DNA of 64,000 nt, from the NCBI GenBank assembly GCA_002633005.1, contig NMRA01000094.1, positions 584,597 to 648,596 of the forward strand. Direction: 5' to 3'. Positions 22,501 through 31,632 of this stretch are shown here, in pieces; position 1 is the first letter of the stretch; the number at the start of each line of letters is the position of its first letter. The position numbers and the translations under genes are program-made. A model generated the notes under the pieces. It was not told the DNA's origin and made no database searches. It saw only the letters and a list, made by a program, of their open reading frames with translations. The DNA comes from Phoronis australis. Its lineage: Eukaryota; Phoronida; Phoronidae.

Positions 22501-25500
22501 GTCTCATTAGTTGATCGCCTCTATTTCTTGTATACAAAGTTATGAAGAAACGGAAATTGTTTATTTTATACAAGCTTAGTAGTTAGAACTTCAAGCGGTA
22601 TTTGATTTTACTGTCATTTCTTCAAGTTGGACTTTCGTGAGTCCTGATTTGGTCTGTAAGTTTTGAAATTTTTCCACTGCCGTTGTGCAATTCTTTGTTT
22701 AACATCTGTATAAATAATAATGCGATTCTGAGTATATGTTAAGATTGGTATTTCGTGTTTTCAGTTGTCTCACTGGTTCATCTATATAATCCCCGGTGTT
22801 CGCATTTACCACAGTAAGCTTGGTTATAAACTGTCCTTTTGGTTTTTATCCTTCAAATTGTTGCAGCTGGTCAAAAGTAGTTCCATCCATTCATGTGTGG
22901 TTTTGGAGTATTGGTCTGATCTGTCTGTCAGCAATTAGCCCGGTGCTTATTATAGTTAGATATTGTTTATGACAAGGGTCTGAAGATATTGACACCAGGC
23001 GAACAATCGTCATGACGATACTCAAACCGAGCTGTATCTGCCAAGGACAGCACAGGGAGTGATATTTACGCGAACAAAAAAGAGTCAAAATATTAAATCT
23101 TTTATTCGTCGATGCATTTGTTATGTCGTTAATCATGCTTTGTATGTTCAACTCTAATCCTTCTATAACCTTCAAAAATTAAAAACGTAAAATAATAAAA
23201 ACCTTGCTAGAATAGCATTACTGTATGTAACCACTGACAAAGAAACTATACTTATTATCGTTAAAATTAATGGACAAAATGTCAACGCCCATAATGTCTT
23301 TGAAAAAAATAAGTTGACGTACAAGAATATAAAACTGCAAAACAGAAAAAAAATAATTTGTTAATCACTGAACATGTTCGTGTTTACCAAGTATGTTAAT
23401 CACTGAACATGTTCGTGTTTACAAAGTATGTTAATCACTGAACATGTTCGTGTTTACAAAGTATGTTAATCACTGAACATGTTCGTGTTTACCAAGTATG
23501 TCACTAGAGTGTAATTACACGAACTGGAATTCAAGAAAGAAATGCTCGCCTACTGGCATCAAGATTCTCCCTTTTTCTTTACACGTCTTTACGGTGGAAA
23601 ACCTTAGACTAAAATGACAATACCAAGCTGTGCCACAATAACGAGGCTCACCGGGTCGAACAGCTACGCAGTCGAATGTACAGCATAGCATTCGGTGGTG
23701 TCGTTCTAAGCTAACACATTAACAGCGCAGTTACAAGAGGACTAGTTGTCGCACTTCTTTTTATATTTACTTCTAGATCTCCGAGGTTTGAGTGCCACTT
23801 TACGTGTTGTGTTTCAGATGTCATCGGTTGTCAGCTTTGCACTGTCAGTAGTCAACTTGGTCGTCATAGCAACAATCATCGTAGTCGGATTCTGCTTCGC
23901 TGACGGAAGGAATTGGACAGATTCACCGGGATTTTTTCCGTTTGGTGCAAAAGGGGTAAAGTTTGTTTGACATTACCTAACATCCTGCGGTCACGTAAAT
24001 TTATGAACTTTTATCTTTTCCCCACATCAAACATTCAAAACTTATGGCAATCACAAATGAGGCTGGGACCAGGCTGGTTACCACTATCAGACCAATCATC
24101 CCAACTGAGACTGGGACCACGCTGGTTACCACCCTCACCAACCATCCATCCCGCCAAATGAGGCTGAAACCAGGCTGGTTATCACTATCACCAACCATTC
24201 CAAATGAGACTAGGGCCAGGATGGTTACCACCCTCACAACCATCCCAAATGATGCTGAGACCAGGCTGGTTACCACCCTCACCAACCATCCCAAATGAGG
24301 ATGAAAACAGGCTGGTTACCACTATTACCAACCATCCCAAATGAGACTGGGTCCAGGCTGGTTACCACCCTCACCAACCATCCCAAATGAGACTGGGTCC
24401 AGGCTGGTTACCACCCTCACCAACCATACCAAATGAGACTGAGACCAGGCTGGCTATCACTATCACCAACCATCCCAAATGAGACTAAGGCCAGGCTGGT
24501 TACCACCCTCACCAACCATCCCAAATGATGCTGAGACCAGGCTGGTTACCACCATCAACAACCATCCCAAATGAGGCTGGGACCAGGCTAGTTACCACCA
24601 TCAACAACCATCCCATCTTTCACATGTTCAGCTTGCTTCAACCTCGTTTTGGGCCTTCTTGCAATTTCCTGTGATTCTCCCATGTGCCAAAAATGCTGGT
24701 AAACAGACTACTTATCAACACAGTTGAGGGAATGGAAATGTGTGCCGGTGTTCACTGCAAATACTGTCGCGGCCCCGACACATAGTGTCACCAGGCGACT
24801 GTATGACTGACTGCTATAGTGGTCATTACTTGAAAGGGGTGGTCAACCGTCTGAAAAGTGATGGTACTTTGACTCTCTTTTTCTTTTTAATTGGCATGTT
24901 CTGCGTTCTGCTTAGCCTTAAAACGGAACTAGGAAACAATAAGAGACCAAACCTGGCATAACTGTTGTATTCAGAGATGTGATATACTTAAAGAGTTTCC
25001 ACCATGCATTTTCTTAGTTTTTGAGGTTTCAGTTTGCTAATATGAAATAAATAACATAAAATGTAACTAAATCAGCATTTTTATGCCAAATAGTCAGAAG
25101 ACGATGACGATTTTAAACGCGAACTGGACAATTATTATGCAGACAGAGAGGAGGGAGGATACGGGCATCACACTCAAGTAATTGAAGAATTAGACAATGA
25201 ATTTGCTTTCTCACTAAGCAAACGTCGACTTTTAGGCTGTATGAACTCGACCCCGAAACAAGGGGTGGTCACTTGAATATTCACAAAATAATCACTGACA
25301 TGGGTCACTCGTATTTACTATGCATGCGCGCACCCAGCCTTCAATAAGGGGGGGTCTCGAATTCTTGCCGTTGTGGACCTTTTGCTAACAAAAAGGCGGG
25401 CGCGGACTAAAGAAAAAAAACGGGGCACCATTGTGAATTGCGCGTCTGTGTTTGTTTAGGGGTCTTTTGTCTCATTTTCTCACACTTTTTGTTCCTCAGA

Positions 25501-28090
25501 GGCGGACCCCCCCCCCTGGGTGCGCGCATACTATGCCGGATAGAATGAGCACGGTCCAAACACAAATGCATAAGCCTACGTGTCGTATCACTCGATCTGG
25601 TCGAGGGCTTGACATCATTCGCCCTAGAATGAAAGCAGTTTGTTAGTTATTTACGAAATTTGCAAATACACTTACAAGGTGGCGAGTCCTTCATTGTAAC
25701 GCCGTTTTTGTGTTTGGTCGAAACACGATTCCTTGAAATGTGCTGAACAAAGTGTGGCTCCCTACTGAATCGCATGTTCCACGCTGACATTCCACTCTCT
25801 CGTGTGGCGCACAAACCGGTGCATTTCTGTACAACTTTCACATATTTAGGAGATTTGAACACAGAGACGTTCGCAGTGCTGTTACTACAGCCTCCACTAA
25901 CGTACCTTTTCGTGTCTGAAAAAGACGGCTCTCCGCGGACTTTCCCCACAACTCCTCGGTGTCGTACTGGTAAAACAACAACGGCGCAGACGGTCTTCCA
26001 CCCATTACGTACAGTACAACCCCGATAACAGAAAAATATATATATTTTTTTTTTGATTTTTGGCTTGTTCCTTAGCAACAGGTATGCTAACGGCTATCAA
26101 ATCTCTTAAGATGTATGAATAAAATTCTTTTTGAGACACGTTTTTCCGTTCAGTGACTTTACCAGACGTAGAGGGTTGTGAGCGTGTGATTACATCTAGT
26201 TTCTTTGTTAACTGCCAAGCACGGTCTTTTGTCTGGTATGACAACACGCAGACCAATTATCTTTGTTTTGCAGGTGTTTAAAGGTGCAGCCACGTGCTTC
26301 TATGGATTCGTCGGTTTCGACACGATCGCCTCGTCAGGAGAGGAAGCCAACAACCCAAGTAAATCTATTCCTCGGGCAATAGGTGGCACTCTTGGTATAG
26401 TCACTCTAAGCTACATGGGAGTGTCTACAGTGATCACGCTGATGGCACCATGGTACCAGCTTCCCGATGAAGCGGTTTTGCCTACATTGTTTGCTAACTT
26501 GCACATTGGGGGAGTACCGTACCTGATTTCTATTGGGGGTCTTTGTGGTACGTATCTGGCGCGCGCTCAGATGAAGGAATGTTTTACATCATCTTTACGA
26601 CATCTGTTGTGTATGCTCATCTTTATGACATCTGTTGTGTATGCTCATCTTTACGACATCTGTTGTGTATGCTCATCTTTACGACATCTGTTGTGTATGC
26701 TCATCTTTACGACATCTGTTGTGTATGCTCATCTTTACGACATCTGTTGTGTATGCTCAGCTGACTTCTGGCGTATTTTACACTCTTCTCTTGTTTTGAC
26801 CACGGATTTGTAGGGATGTACTTGTTGGTCTATCAAATAACCCTAACACGGCCTAGGTGCAGGACACTATTTGCAGATATTCCATATCTTATATCTTATC
26901 TTATATTATAATCTTATTAAAGCTCAAACTCGAACTGTAAGTTGTAGTCTAATCATGGAAAAGTTTTACATAGACGCATCTGCTAACGCATGACTATTTC
27001 TCTTGCAGGCATGCTCGCATCACTGATTGGTTGCCTATTCCCTGTTCCCAGAATACTTTACTCCATGTCGGAAGATGGACTCCTGTTCGCATTTCTATCG
27101 TCTGTTAATTCACGCACTAAGACTCCACTGGCGGCATCAGCCATCACGGGCACGTTGGCTGCATTTATGTCAATGTTGGTGGACCTTCAAAGTTTGGTTG
27201 AAATGTTTTCTATAGGAACTCTCATGGCCTATACACTAGTCGCCGTGTGCGTAATATTACTTCGGTACAGACCGGAGCACGTGGGAATGTCACATGACTT
27301 GCATCGGGAACTTTCAGAACTTTCACTAAAAAAGTTGTCGCCACCGTCTGAAGATACGGGTCTTCTGCGCGTGGGAGATTCTGTCCAAACAGTCGAATAC
27401 ATTCCCAGTAAAGAGACCACAGTAATTCGTCGAGTTGAACAACCCACCCCTGACGGCAAGCATGTTCTTGCAGAAGAGAAGATTCTCGTGCGAGAGCGCC
27501 ATTATTCCGCATGCGGCAGCCCTTATCAAAACCTAGACTCGACCAACAGTTGTAGTTTCAACAGCTTTAGCAACTTATTCAATGTTGGTGACGAAGCGAC
27601 GACCGAACCAACAGAAAGGACGTCAAAAGTAGTGACTCTATCTTTACTCATTGTTGTCATCTTCACTGTATTTTTGTTTGTGCTAGTAGTGTACGGAGAA
27701 GCATCGATAACGGCAGCCTCGTGGTGGGCAGTTTTGCTAATGGTTATATTTGTCGCCATTGTTATATGCAGCGGTGTTTGTATCTCTTTTCAACCTCAAA
27801 ATGCGACAAGATTGGTGTTTCATTGCCCTCTTGTTCCACTTGTGCCCGTTTTGTCTATTGTAGTCAATGTCGGTCTCATGACTGCCTTGTCGCCAGCTAC
27901 TTGGATAAGATTTGCTGTGTGGATGGCCCTTGGCTTTCTGATATACTTCACGTATGGTATCAGACACAGTAAAGCCAAGGACAGTTACAAGGAGCAAGAG
28001 ACTGTAGTAGTTTATGGAACCTCGGACAAGCAAAGTATTGTGACGAACGATTCGGTGTTAAGTCCAACTGAACCCGAGCGACACCAGTAG
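7403..28090 (+). CDS. SLC7 cationic amino acid transporter-like gene (SLC7A14/SLC7A4-type), six visible exons, N-terminus missing
   Basis: Multi-pass plasma- or lysosomal-membrane transporter of the APC superfamily, CAT subfamily. Family members move cationic amino acids, although SLC7A4 and SLC7A14 substrates are less certain. Exons are 7403-7522, 17392-17587, 18107-18221, 23818-23955, 26274-26547 and 27009-28090. All junctions are GT/AG and keep one frame, giving 640 complete residues plus TAG. Hallmarks are the unwound-helix GSGVY, the [20 protein letters not shown] block, [18 protein letters not shown], and the C-terminal [15 protein letters not shown] and TYGIRHS motifs. [10 protein letters not shown] (Glu where CAT1-3 have Ser) and a 115-residue hydrophilic loop favour SLC7A14/SLC7A4 over CAT1-3. 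The exon with the start codon and the first half of helix 1 was not found in 1-7402. Paralogue assignment is inference. Confidence 0.93.
8342..8491 (+). mobile_element. CAGTGGCGGA-type MITE, copy 2
   Basis: CAGAAGCGGATTTAAGGGG at the left, ATCCGCTCCTG at the right, and an interior colinear with 2665-2818. Intronic and diverged. Confidence 0.65.
9553..9666. repeat. tandem pair of hairpin units
   Basis: Unit 1 opens with a 28-bp near-perfect palindrome (9553-9580, GGCTCC...GGAGCC around TATATTAATATA), then a CCCGCC...GGCGGG hairpin and GTGATGAGCGAGGC. Unit 2 (from about 9613) repeats the second half of the palindrome, the hairpin and the GAGTGAGGC tail with substitutions. It looks like a small structured repeat, not a promoter. 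Confidence 0.65.
10257..10462 (+). mobile_element. solo arm of the TTAA-flanked element
   Basis: Starting AAGGCAACCTTTTTTAGG, this matches the left arm of 38342-39255, including AAAATATGGTTCGCTGATTA, the AAGTGACGTTTAGG stretch and the TTTCCCGCC motif. No opposite arm is found downstream. The satellite cassette begins immediately after at 10463, so the cassette probably inserted in or next to this arm. Confidence 0.6.
10463..11950 (+). repeat. satellite-like cassette C1 (~150-bp monomers)
   Basis: Begins ATGCGCCCACAT with a palindrome at 10465-10490, then GTCCGTCCG / GGCGTCCGG short repeats (10508-10560), then monomers each centred on a CCTAGTGGC-like core at about 10676, 10819, 10979, 11124, 11269, 11427, 11576, 11721 and 11873 (spacing 143-160). 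Most cores are mutated, so this copy is older than the 43-kb copy. The right-end hairpin is missing, so the copy is truncated. Confidence 0.85.
11269..11282 (-). promoter_or_regulatory. CTCF consensus match
   Basis: The minus strand reads CCACTAGGTGGCAC, a full match to CCASYAGRKGGCRS. It is the only intact site in cassette C1. CCACTAGGAGGCGC near-matches occur at 11721 and 11873. Occupancy is unknown. Confidence 0.4.
12837..12981 (+). pseudogene. possible mobile-domain exon ([12 protein letters not shown] peptide)
   Basis: The open frame after a TAG at 12834 reads ...[18 protein letters not shown], then [16 protein letters not shown], and ends at a good donor (GGTAAGC at 12981/12982). The peptide resembles the acidic N-terminal segment of P2X7-like domain proteins abundant in aquatic invertebrates, recalled only loosely. 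A minus-strand frame ending EPEFAAPDE-stop near 12400-12465 may be related debris. No ATG fits this frame. It lies inside the transporter intron and may equally be chance. Confidence 0.22.
13081..13165 (+). repeat. 24-bp tandem repeat, ~3.5 copies
   Basis: Unit GTATAGAAGTCAAAGCTAGA plus CTGC, repeated at 13083, 13107, 13131 and partly at 13155. Because 24 is a multiple of three, it translates as an IEVKARL repeat on the plus strand. No gene evidence. Confidence 0.9.
13601..14017. mobile_element. GGGCCCGGTCTC-TIR MITE, copy 1
   Basis: Left end CTGGGCCCGGTCTCTAATCT and right end AGATTGGAGACCGGGCCCTG are ~40-bp imperfect inverted repeats that continue inward through GAAACGAACTCGAAA. A second copy at 35030-35436 matches across the full length, which fixes the ends. 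The subterminal parts repeat ACTCGAAA/TTTCGAGT words. No convincing target duplication. Non-coding. Confidence 0.85.
16806..16930 (-). mobile_element. CAGTGGCGGA-type MITE, copy 3
   Basis: Plus strand reads GTGGGCGGATCCAGGATTTT and ends AATTTTAGGGGGGCGATG: the family in reverse orientation relative to 2665-2818. The right end is slightly truncated. Confidence 0.65.
17392..17587 (+). CDS. SLC7A-like exon B
   Basis: Acceptor TTCTTTTAG, donor GTAAGA. It completes the split Ala codon and encodes [20 protein letters not shown], then [36 protein letters not shown] and AMLNGTVQ, covering helix 3 and helix 4. The Glu in ILEGIIG and the WSEYLD segment resemble SLC7A4/SLC7A14 more than CAT1-3. It ends two bases into a Lys codon finished by exon C. 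Confidence 0.95.
18107..18221 (+). CDS. SLC7A-like exon C
   Basis: Acceptor AATGTTTCAG, donor GTATGT. It encodes [20 protein letters not shown], then [18 protein letters not shown]: a short extracytoplasmic segment and helix 5 ending in the conserved GVK. The upstream intron is only 519 bp and contains a GCGAAGCACTTCGC hairpin near 18038. Confidence 0.95.
20126..20377 (+). repeat. 31-bp minisatellite carrying MEF2-type sites
   Basis: Eight units of CTATAAATAGCTATTCATAT plus ACTCAGGGTAC. Six units contain a word fitting the MEF2 consensus YTAWWWWTAR (starts 20150, 20181, 20212, 20274, 20336 and 20367). Units at 20243 and 20305 read ATATAAATAG and fail only at the first base. The 31-bp period is about three helical turns. 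Intronic. Confidence 0.92.
22480..22900 (-). pseudogene. decayed Penelope-like GIY-YIG fragment
   Basis: Read on the minus strand across several frames, pieces such as [16 protein letters not shown] and, further on, [16 protein letters not shown] and QIPLEVLT line up with the Cys-x-x-Cys, YIG-region, HF/H and substrate-loop segments of Penelope GIY-YIG domains. At least two frame changes and several stops interrupt it. It is a weaker case than 5565-6068. Confidence 0.42.
23358..23502 (+). repeat. 35-bp minisatellite, four units
   Basis: Unit GTTAATCACTGAACATGTTC plus GTGTTTACCAAGTAT. The palindrome GAACATGTTC begins at 23370, 23405, 23440 and 23475. Units are nearly identical, implying recent expansion. 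It lies about 300 bp before exon D. Confidence 0.93.
23818..23955 (+). CDS. SLC7A-like exon D
   Basis: Acceptor TGTGTTTCAG, donor GTAAAG; 46 whole codons (phase 0 both ends). It encodes [20 protein letters not shown], then [20 protein letters not shown] and PFGAKG. This is helix 6 of the CAT layout, then the GxNW loop and the F-P-F-G motif that leads into the next substrate-site helix. The first Met is internal, not a start. Confidence 0.93.
24044..24613 (+). repeat. 46-bp minisatellite, ~12 units
   Basis: Unit reads CCAAATGAGACTGGGACCAG, then GCTGGTTACCACCCTCACCAACCATC with variants. Starts of GCTGGTTA at 24174, (24220), 24265, 24311 and 24357 show a 45-46-bp period; the first two spacings are 50-53. 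It begins ~90 bp after the exon D donor. Frames open on both strands here are repeat artefacts. Confidence 0.93.
25325..25528. mobile_element. short TIR element (TGCGCGCACCCAG ends)
   Basis: TGCGCGCACCCAG at 25325-25337 and CTGGGTGCGCGCA at 25516-25528 are exact inverted repeats, each followed inward by a G-run or C-run. The length of 204 bp, non-coding interior and GC-rich ends suggest a MITE. No target duplication is evident. Confidence 0.6.
26274..26547 (+). CDS. SLC7A-like exon E
   Basis: Acceptor TTGTTTTGCAG, donor GTACGT. It encodes [20 protein letters not shown], then [16 protein letters not shown], helices through [14 protein letters not shown], and [17 protein letters not shown]. 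GFVGFDxIAxxGEEAxNPxxxIP is the most diagnostic CAT signature. It ends one base into a Gly codon completed by exon F. Without splicing the frame runs on for a further ~270 bp through the 28-bp repeats. Confidence 0.96.
26589..26760 (+). repeat. 28-bp minisatellite, six units, next to an exon donor
   Basis: Unit TCATCTTTACGACATCTGTT plus GTGTATGC, with GACATCTGTTG starting at 26599, 26627, 26655, 26683, 26711 and 26739. It starts about 40 bp downstream of the exon E donor. As 28 is not divisible by three, successive units pass through all three frames, and all are open. Confidence 0.95.
27009..28090 (+). CDS. SLC7A-like exon F (last coding exon)
   Basis: Acceptor TTTCTCTTGCAG; stop TAG at 28088-28090. 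It encodes [40 protein letters not shown], two helices ending [14 protein letters not shown], then a 115-residue Ser/Glu/Arg-rich loop. Four more helices follow: around [52 protein letters not shown] and [16 protein letters not shown]. The hydrophilic tail after GIRHS contains a [11 protein letters not shown] segment. The loop is longer than in CAT1-3, as in SLC7A14. TM number fits the 14-helix CAT layout. Confidence 0.96.
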
Positions 28091-29790
28091 GCATGATGCA
28101 ATTGCGTTAAATGAGAATCAAACCCTTAACTACGTAGGCCGCACCCTCACCACAGGACCTTAACCCCAACCACCCAAAGGCACTATAACCACGGGCTATT
28201 TTAGTACAAGTTACAGAAGCTGGCTACCAAGTTTCTACAGACTATGCGACAATGCAGATTTAGGAGCTTAGTTGCTCTTTAGTTACTCCTTGAGTCATGG
28301 ATATCCGGAACACCTCGGGTATTTTTGTAGCCCGGGTGGCCCCAGTAGTGCAACAACGTGTAACCAACCGGTCTAAATCACAAGTCATTCATTTTCGAGG
28401 GTTCAATCTTCAGCTTTCAGTAAAATGTACTAGGTGATCGCAAGACACCGTCTGCAACAATCTTGTAAACAAAACTGCGAGTTCAGATAGTTTTAGTCTT
28501 CAACTTCGCCTAAGTTACCTAAGTAGGTACATCAGTGGATGAACCGATAACGAAATGGCCTGCGTTATTGAGTTAAAAACGGGTGCCTGTACAAAATGCT
28601 TTACGAACGGATGGGGTCGAGGCTTCCGGTGAAATTGGGTCACTCATCGAAAAAGAGATGTGAAAAGAAAAAAGTCAACCTTGTATTTGCTATCGCCATT
28701 ATTCTTTAACAAAAGCGTGCATGCACTGTGACGTCAGTAATGTCTCGATAGAAATGCGAAAGCAAGAGATTGTCGTTTAAGAACTCGCAACTGGAAATTC
28801 GATGTGTGTGTGCGTGCGTGCGTGCGTGCGTGCGTGCTTACGTGTGTGTGTATTTGTGCCTCTGGGAAATTAGCATAGTAAAGCTTTGAGGGTTGGCAAG
28901 AGACTTGGTTTATTGACAACTTGTGATCTTGAGATTGACTTAACGCTGGATTTCTTTTACGTCATTGTTGCCTGAATTATAAAATGAAGCACTAAAGTAT
29001 TATTATCAGCCTCACTTTCTCTTTTCAAGGTGTCCAGTTAGGCAACGTGTGCTTTGAGTTTCGATACTATTAGACAATATACCGGCAGTTTTCTTGTGGG
29101 TGTTCGGAGCAGTATTTCCCGTTGTCCTCCTCTATTCGAAACTGGCGAGGTATCGGACTGTCAGTGTGTTTCGTACAATCGTGAATTAGAAAATAAGAGT
29201 ACGTGTGAAGAGTCTTCAGGGTAAAGTAAGAAAGTTTCGTTAATTTTTTCTGCACTTCTCATAGGCTTTGACTACGCTGGAAATATTTACCGCACAACAG
29301 GGTTTTCTTGCAAATAAACAGTAGTTTAAAAATATTAAAAACCTATTCTCCTGTTTTAGTTAATGGAGATCCGGATATATGAAGCAGAGCGAGTGTGCTT
29401 TCAATAGCTTAATGTGAAAGAGTTTGTCGAAAAAATGAAAATCGAGGTTACATCGCAAAATGTGAGGAAAATTGCATCTGTACTTCGAAAGCGATGAAGA
29501 GGTGATGATGGAAAACAAAGCCTTACTTCCACGTGGAAAACATGCATCAAAACAGTTGGGGGCAAGATGAAGATGGAAAATAAGCTGCAACCTGAAGAGA
29601 TAAGGCTATCAACAGTGAGATGGACTAAAACCTCAACAGCTGGTCGGACTGGGAGCCTTTTCGACAAAAACGCTTTATTTTTTACACGAATGTACTCTTC
29701 AGCTTTTATCTTCGTAAAATCTGCGAGACTACTGGCTGTCGACATCCGAGTTCATGCTCAACCGTTCCCTGTGACCTTCAGTTACCACCT
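28091..29790 (+). other. 3' flank of the transporter gene
   Basis: No further exons seen. It holds a GTGC/GTGT microsatellite at 28803-28852. The first AATAAA downstream of the stop is at 29313. Short open frames at 29400-29880 on both strands show no domain. Confidence 0.5.
29313..29318 (+). terminator. candidate polyadenylation signal of the transporter gene
   Basis: AATAAA 1.2 kb after the stop codon, in an AT-rich context. It is the first canonical hexamer I found after 28090. A 3' UTR of this length is plausible but unproven. Confidence 0.25.
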
Positions 29791-29860
29791 CATGGGTGGC
29801 GCAGCACTGAAAAAAGTGGGGGCAATAGCCTCTCCAGCCACCTATGGTGCGCCGCCCATG
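29791..29860. repeat. 70-bp foldback repeat (CATGGGTGGCGCA ends)
   Basis: Begins CATGGGTGGCGCAGCACTG and ends GGTGCGCCGCCCATG, inverted ends around AAAAAAGTGGGGGC. A tandem pair of the same family lies at 46657-46801. Confidence 0.7.
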
Positions 29861-30489
29861 CACCTTACTCGCAGATGCTAGGCACGTTGGTCGGCATTAA
29901 TGTGTGCAAATTTCGGGCATGAGGTCCCCAAACTGTTATTGTTAGGCCTATTAAGTTTTCGAGACGGATTTGACCATTTTACGAAACGAGTTTGTCGTTG
30001 GATTTGGCCGAGATTGTTCAATGTTTTCATACTCTGAGAGGACGTCAAACGCAATAACACGTTAAATTTAGTGACCACGAACGTTAGCCTATTTCTGGAG
30101 AGCGGCAGAAAATTGCAAAACCCAATCGGTTGTCCATTAGCACCAATTAGAGTAAGCTTGACATTACTACAAACACCCTCAACTGATTTCGTTCTAAATG
30201 TTAAGTGTCCTGCACGCCCGACCAGCCTGAAGTAACGACCCCTTTGCGTGAAAATAGCCATCATCTACACACTCGGGGATGAAATGGGGGGTTTGGGCAG
30301 GGGGTGTGGGCAGGGGCTGTAACAGGCGCGACTTGAGTTAATTTGCAAGACAAATTTTGAGCTGAGTCCAGGAGAAAACTGGTTATACTTTCCGAGGAGC
30401 TGGCGGTGTTAAGGATGGTGAGTGGACTGGAAACAGAGACTATAAATGTATAGTAACCTTGTGCTAGTTTCTCACAGTAACCTTTCACA

Positions 30490-30510
30490 CAGGGGCGTAC
30501 CAAGGGGATC
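30490..30510 (+). other. isolated hAT-like terminus
   Basis: CAGGGGCGTACCAAGGGGAT resembles hAT-type element ends (CAGTGGCGTA family). No matching opposite end was found, so it may be a solo or truncated element. The flanking 29861-30880 has no other recognised feature. Confidence 0.3.
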
Positions 30511-30879
30511 TGGGGAGGCTGGGATGGCAGGTGTAATGCACCAGTTATACCTCTCCTCTTCATCGTCCCCACAATTATTCTTTTCGGGTCCCTAAAAGTA
30601 GCGTCAGGAGTGAGGATGGACCTCAAACCCCTAACCATGCTTTGTTTTAGAAGTTGGATGAAGGAAACCGTTCAAGCAAACGAGACCAATTTGAATGGTA
30701 AATGGCCTAAATCAAAAGTTGTTTTGACCAAAACATTCGGGAACGGGTTTATTACGGAATCGACAATATCTAATTAATGGTCACAAAACACATCGGTTTA
30801 CTGTTTTGTGGTTCTGGTCAAAGCAAGTACCTTGTAGCTGCTAGTGCTGGCCACAGTCATAGAAATCAAGCAGATCATC

Positions 30880-31560
30880 AGTACGATCTTAGCCAGTCGG
30901 CCAAAATCAGCAATTTAGGTGTTATGGCCGGCAGTCATGTCAGAAGCAAGTAATCATGCGCAATCAGTTCTGACCCTCCATTGAAACTTAGGGGTGTTGC
31001 CAAGCTGAAAGATGCACCGTTGTCATGGTAACCATGTATTTTGCTAGCCAAAAACACGAATTTCAGGTTTCAGGGAAAATCCATGTTAGAAGTAGGCAAC
31101 TATGCCCAAAATACTTGGAGTGACTCTTTGTTGAATCTTCGGGGTGTTTACTGAGCTAAACTGGATTTCGTATTATTGCCATGGTAACCAGATATTTTGA
31201 CCGTCAAGATCGCCAATTTTAGGCTTGATGACAGTCGTGTTTCATCAAGCAACCAAGCTCAAAACATTTTAGTGATCTTCCCTAAAAACTTAGGGAAGTG
31301 TCCGCGAAAACCACTTATATTGGAATGACGGCAGTGCACTAGTAGGCTGATAATCCAAAAATGGTTGCCATGGCAACTCATGTATACAAACAGGGAAATA
31401 GTCTGAAAAAGTCTCGTGCAACTAATATAGTAGATTCGCGTAAATCAATTACTGAGAGCTGAGACTTGTGATTCAGATTATGTCAATGCAGCAGCACGAA
31501 AATCCAAAAATGGTTACCATGACAACTAATGCAAATGAATCTGTCGATTGCGTCTTTAAA
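30880..31560 (+). repeat. diverged ~150-190-bp tandem repeat with RFX X-box palindromes
   Basis: Four related blocks, each with CATGGTAACC-like palindromes followed by CCAAAA/ATTTTG and AATTT(T)AGG words. X-box-like sites lie at 31019-31032, 31175-31188, 31364-31377 and 31513-31526. The third, GTTGCCATGGCAAC, is a perfect 14-bp palindrome fitting GTNRCC-N2-RGYAAC. The others deviate at one or two bases. Identity between blocks is low. Confidence 0.55.
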
Positions 31561-31632
31561 ATTGCATTAAACGCACATTGGCAGAATGAATTAGATAAAG
31601 CATAATGTGGTTTCATCAAAGGTGTGGCACGG

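Larger units (their letters stand above)
18222..23817 (+). other. intron C-D of the transporter gene (5.6 kb)
   Basis: Holds the 31-bp array (20126-20377), a decayed Penelope fragment (22480-22900) and the 35-bp array (23358-23502). Stretches 18222-20125, 20378-22479 and 22901-23357 show only short open frames without domains. Confidence 0.75.
23956..26273 (+). other. intron D-E of the transporter gene (2.3 kb)
   Basis: Contains the 46-bp array (24044-24613) and a short MITE-like element (25325-25528). The remainder, including an open frame on either strand around 25650-26080, shows no recognised domain. Confidence 0.7.

Noticed and set aside
23818-23820. ATG at the start of exon D as a translation start
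   Set aside because: It follows a strong acceptor and the frame joins exon C without a break; the Met is internal.
24001-24298. Open frames on both strands at the 46-bp minisatellite
   Set aside because: Explained by the repeat lacking stop codons in several frames.
25647-26078. 143-codon minus-strand frame, with an overlapping plus-strand frame at 25774-26028
   Set aside because: No recognisable domain, overlapping frame on the other strand, and intronic position; left as possible but unsupported.
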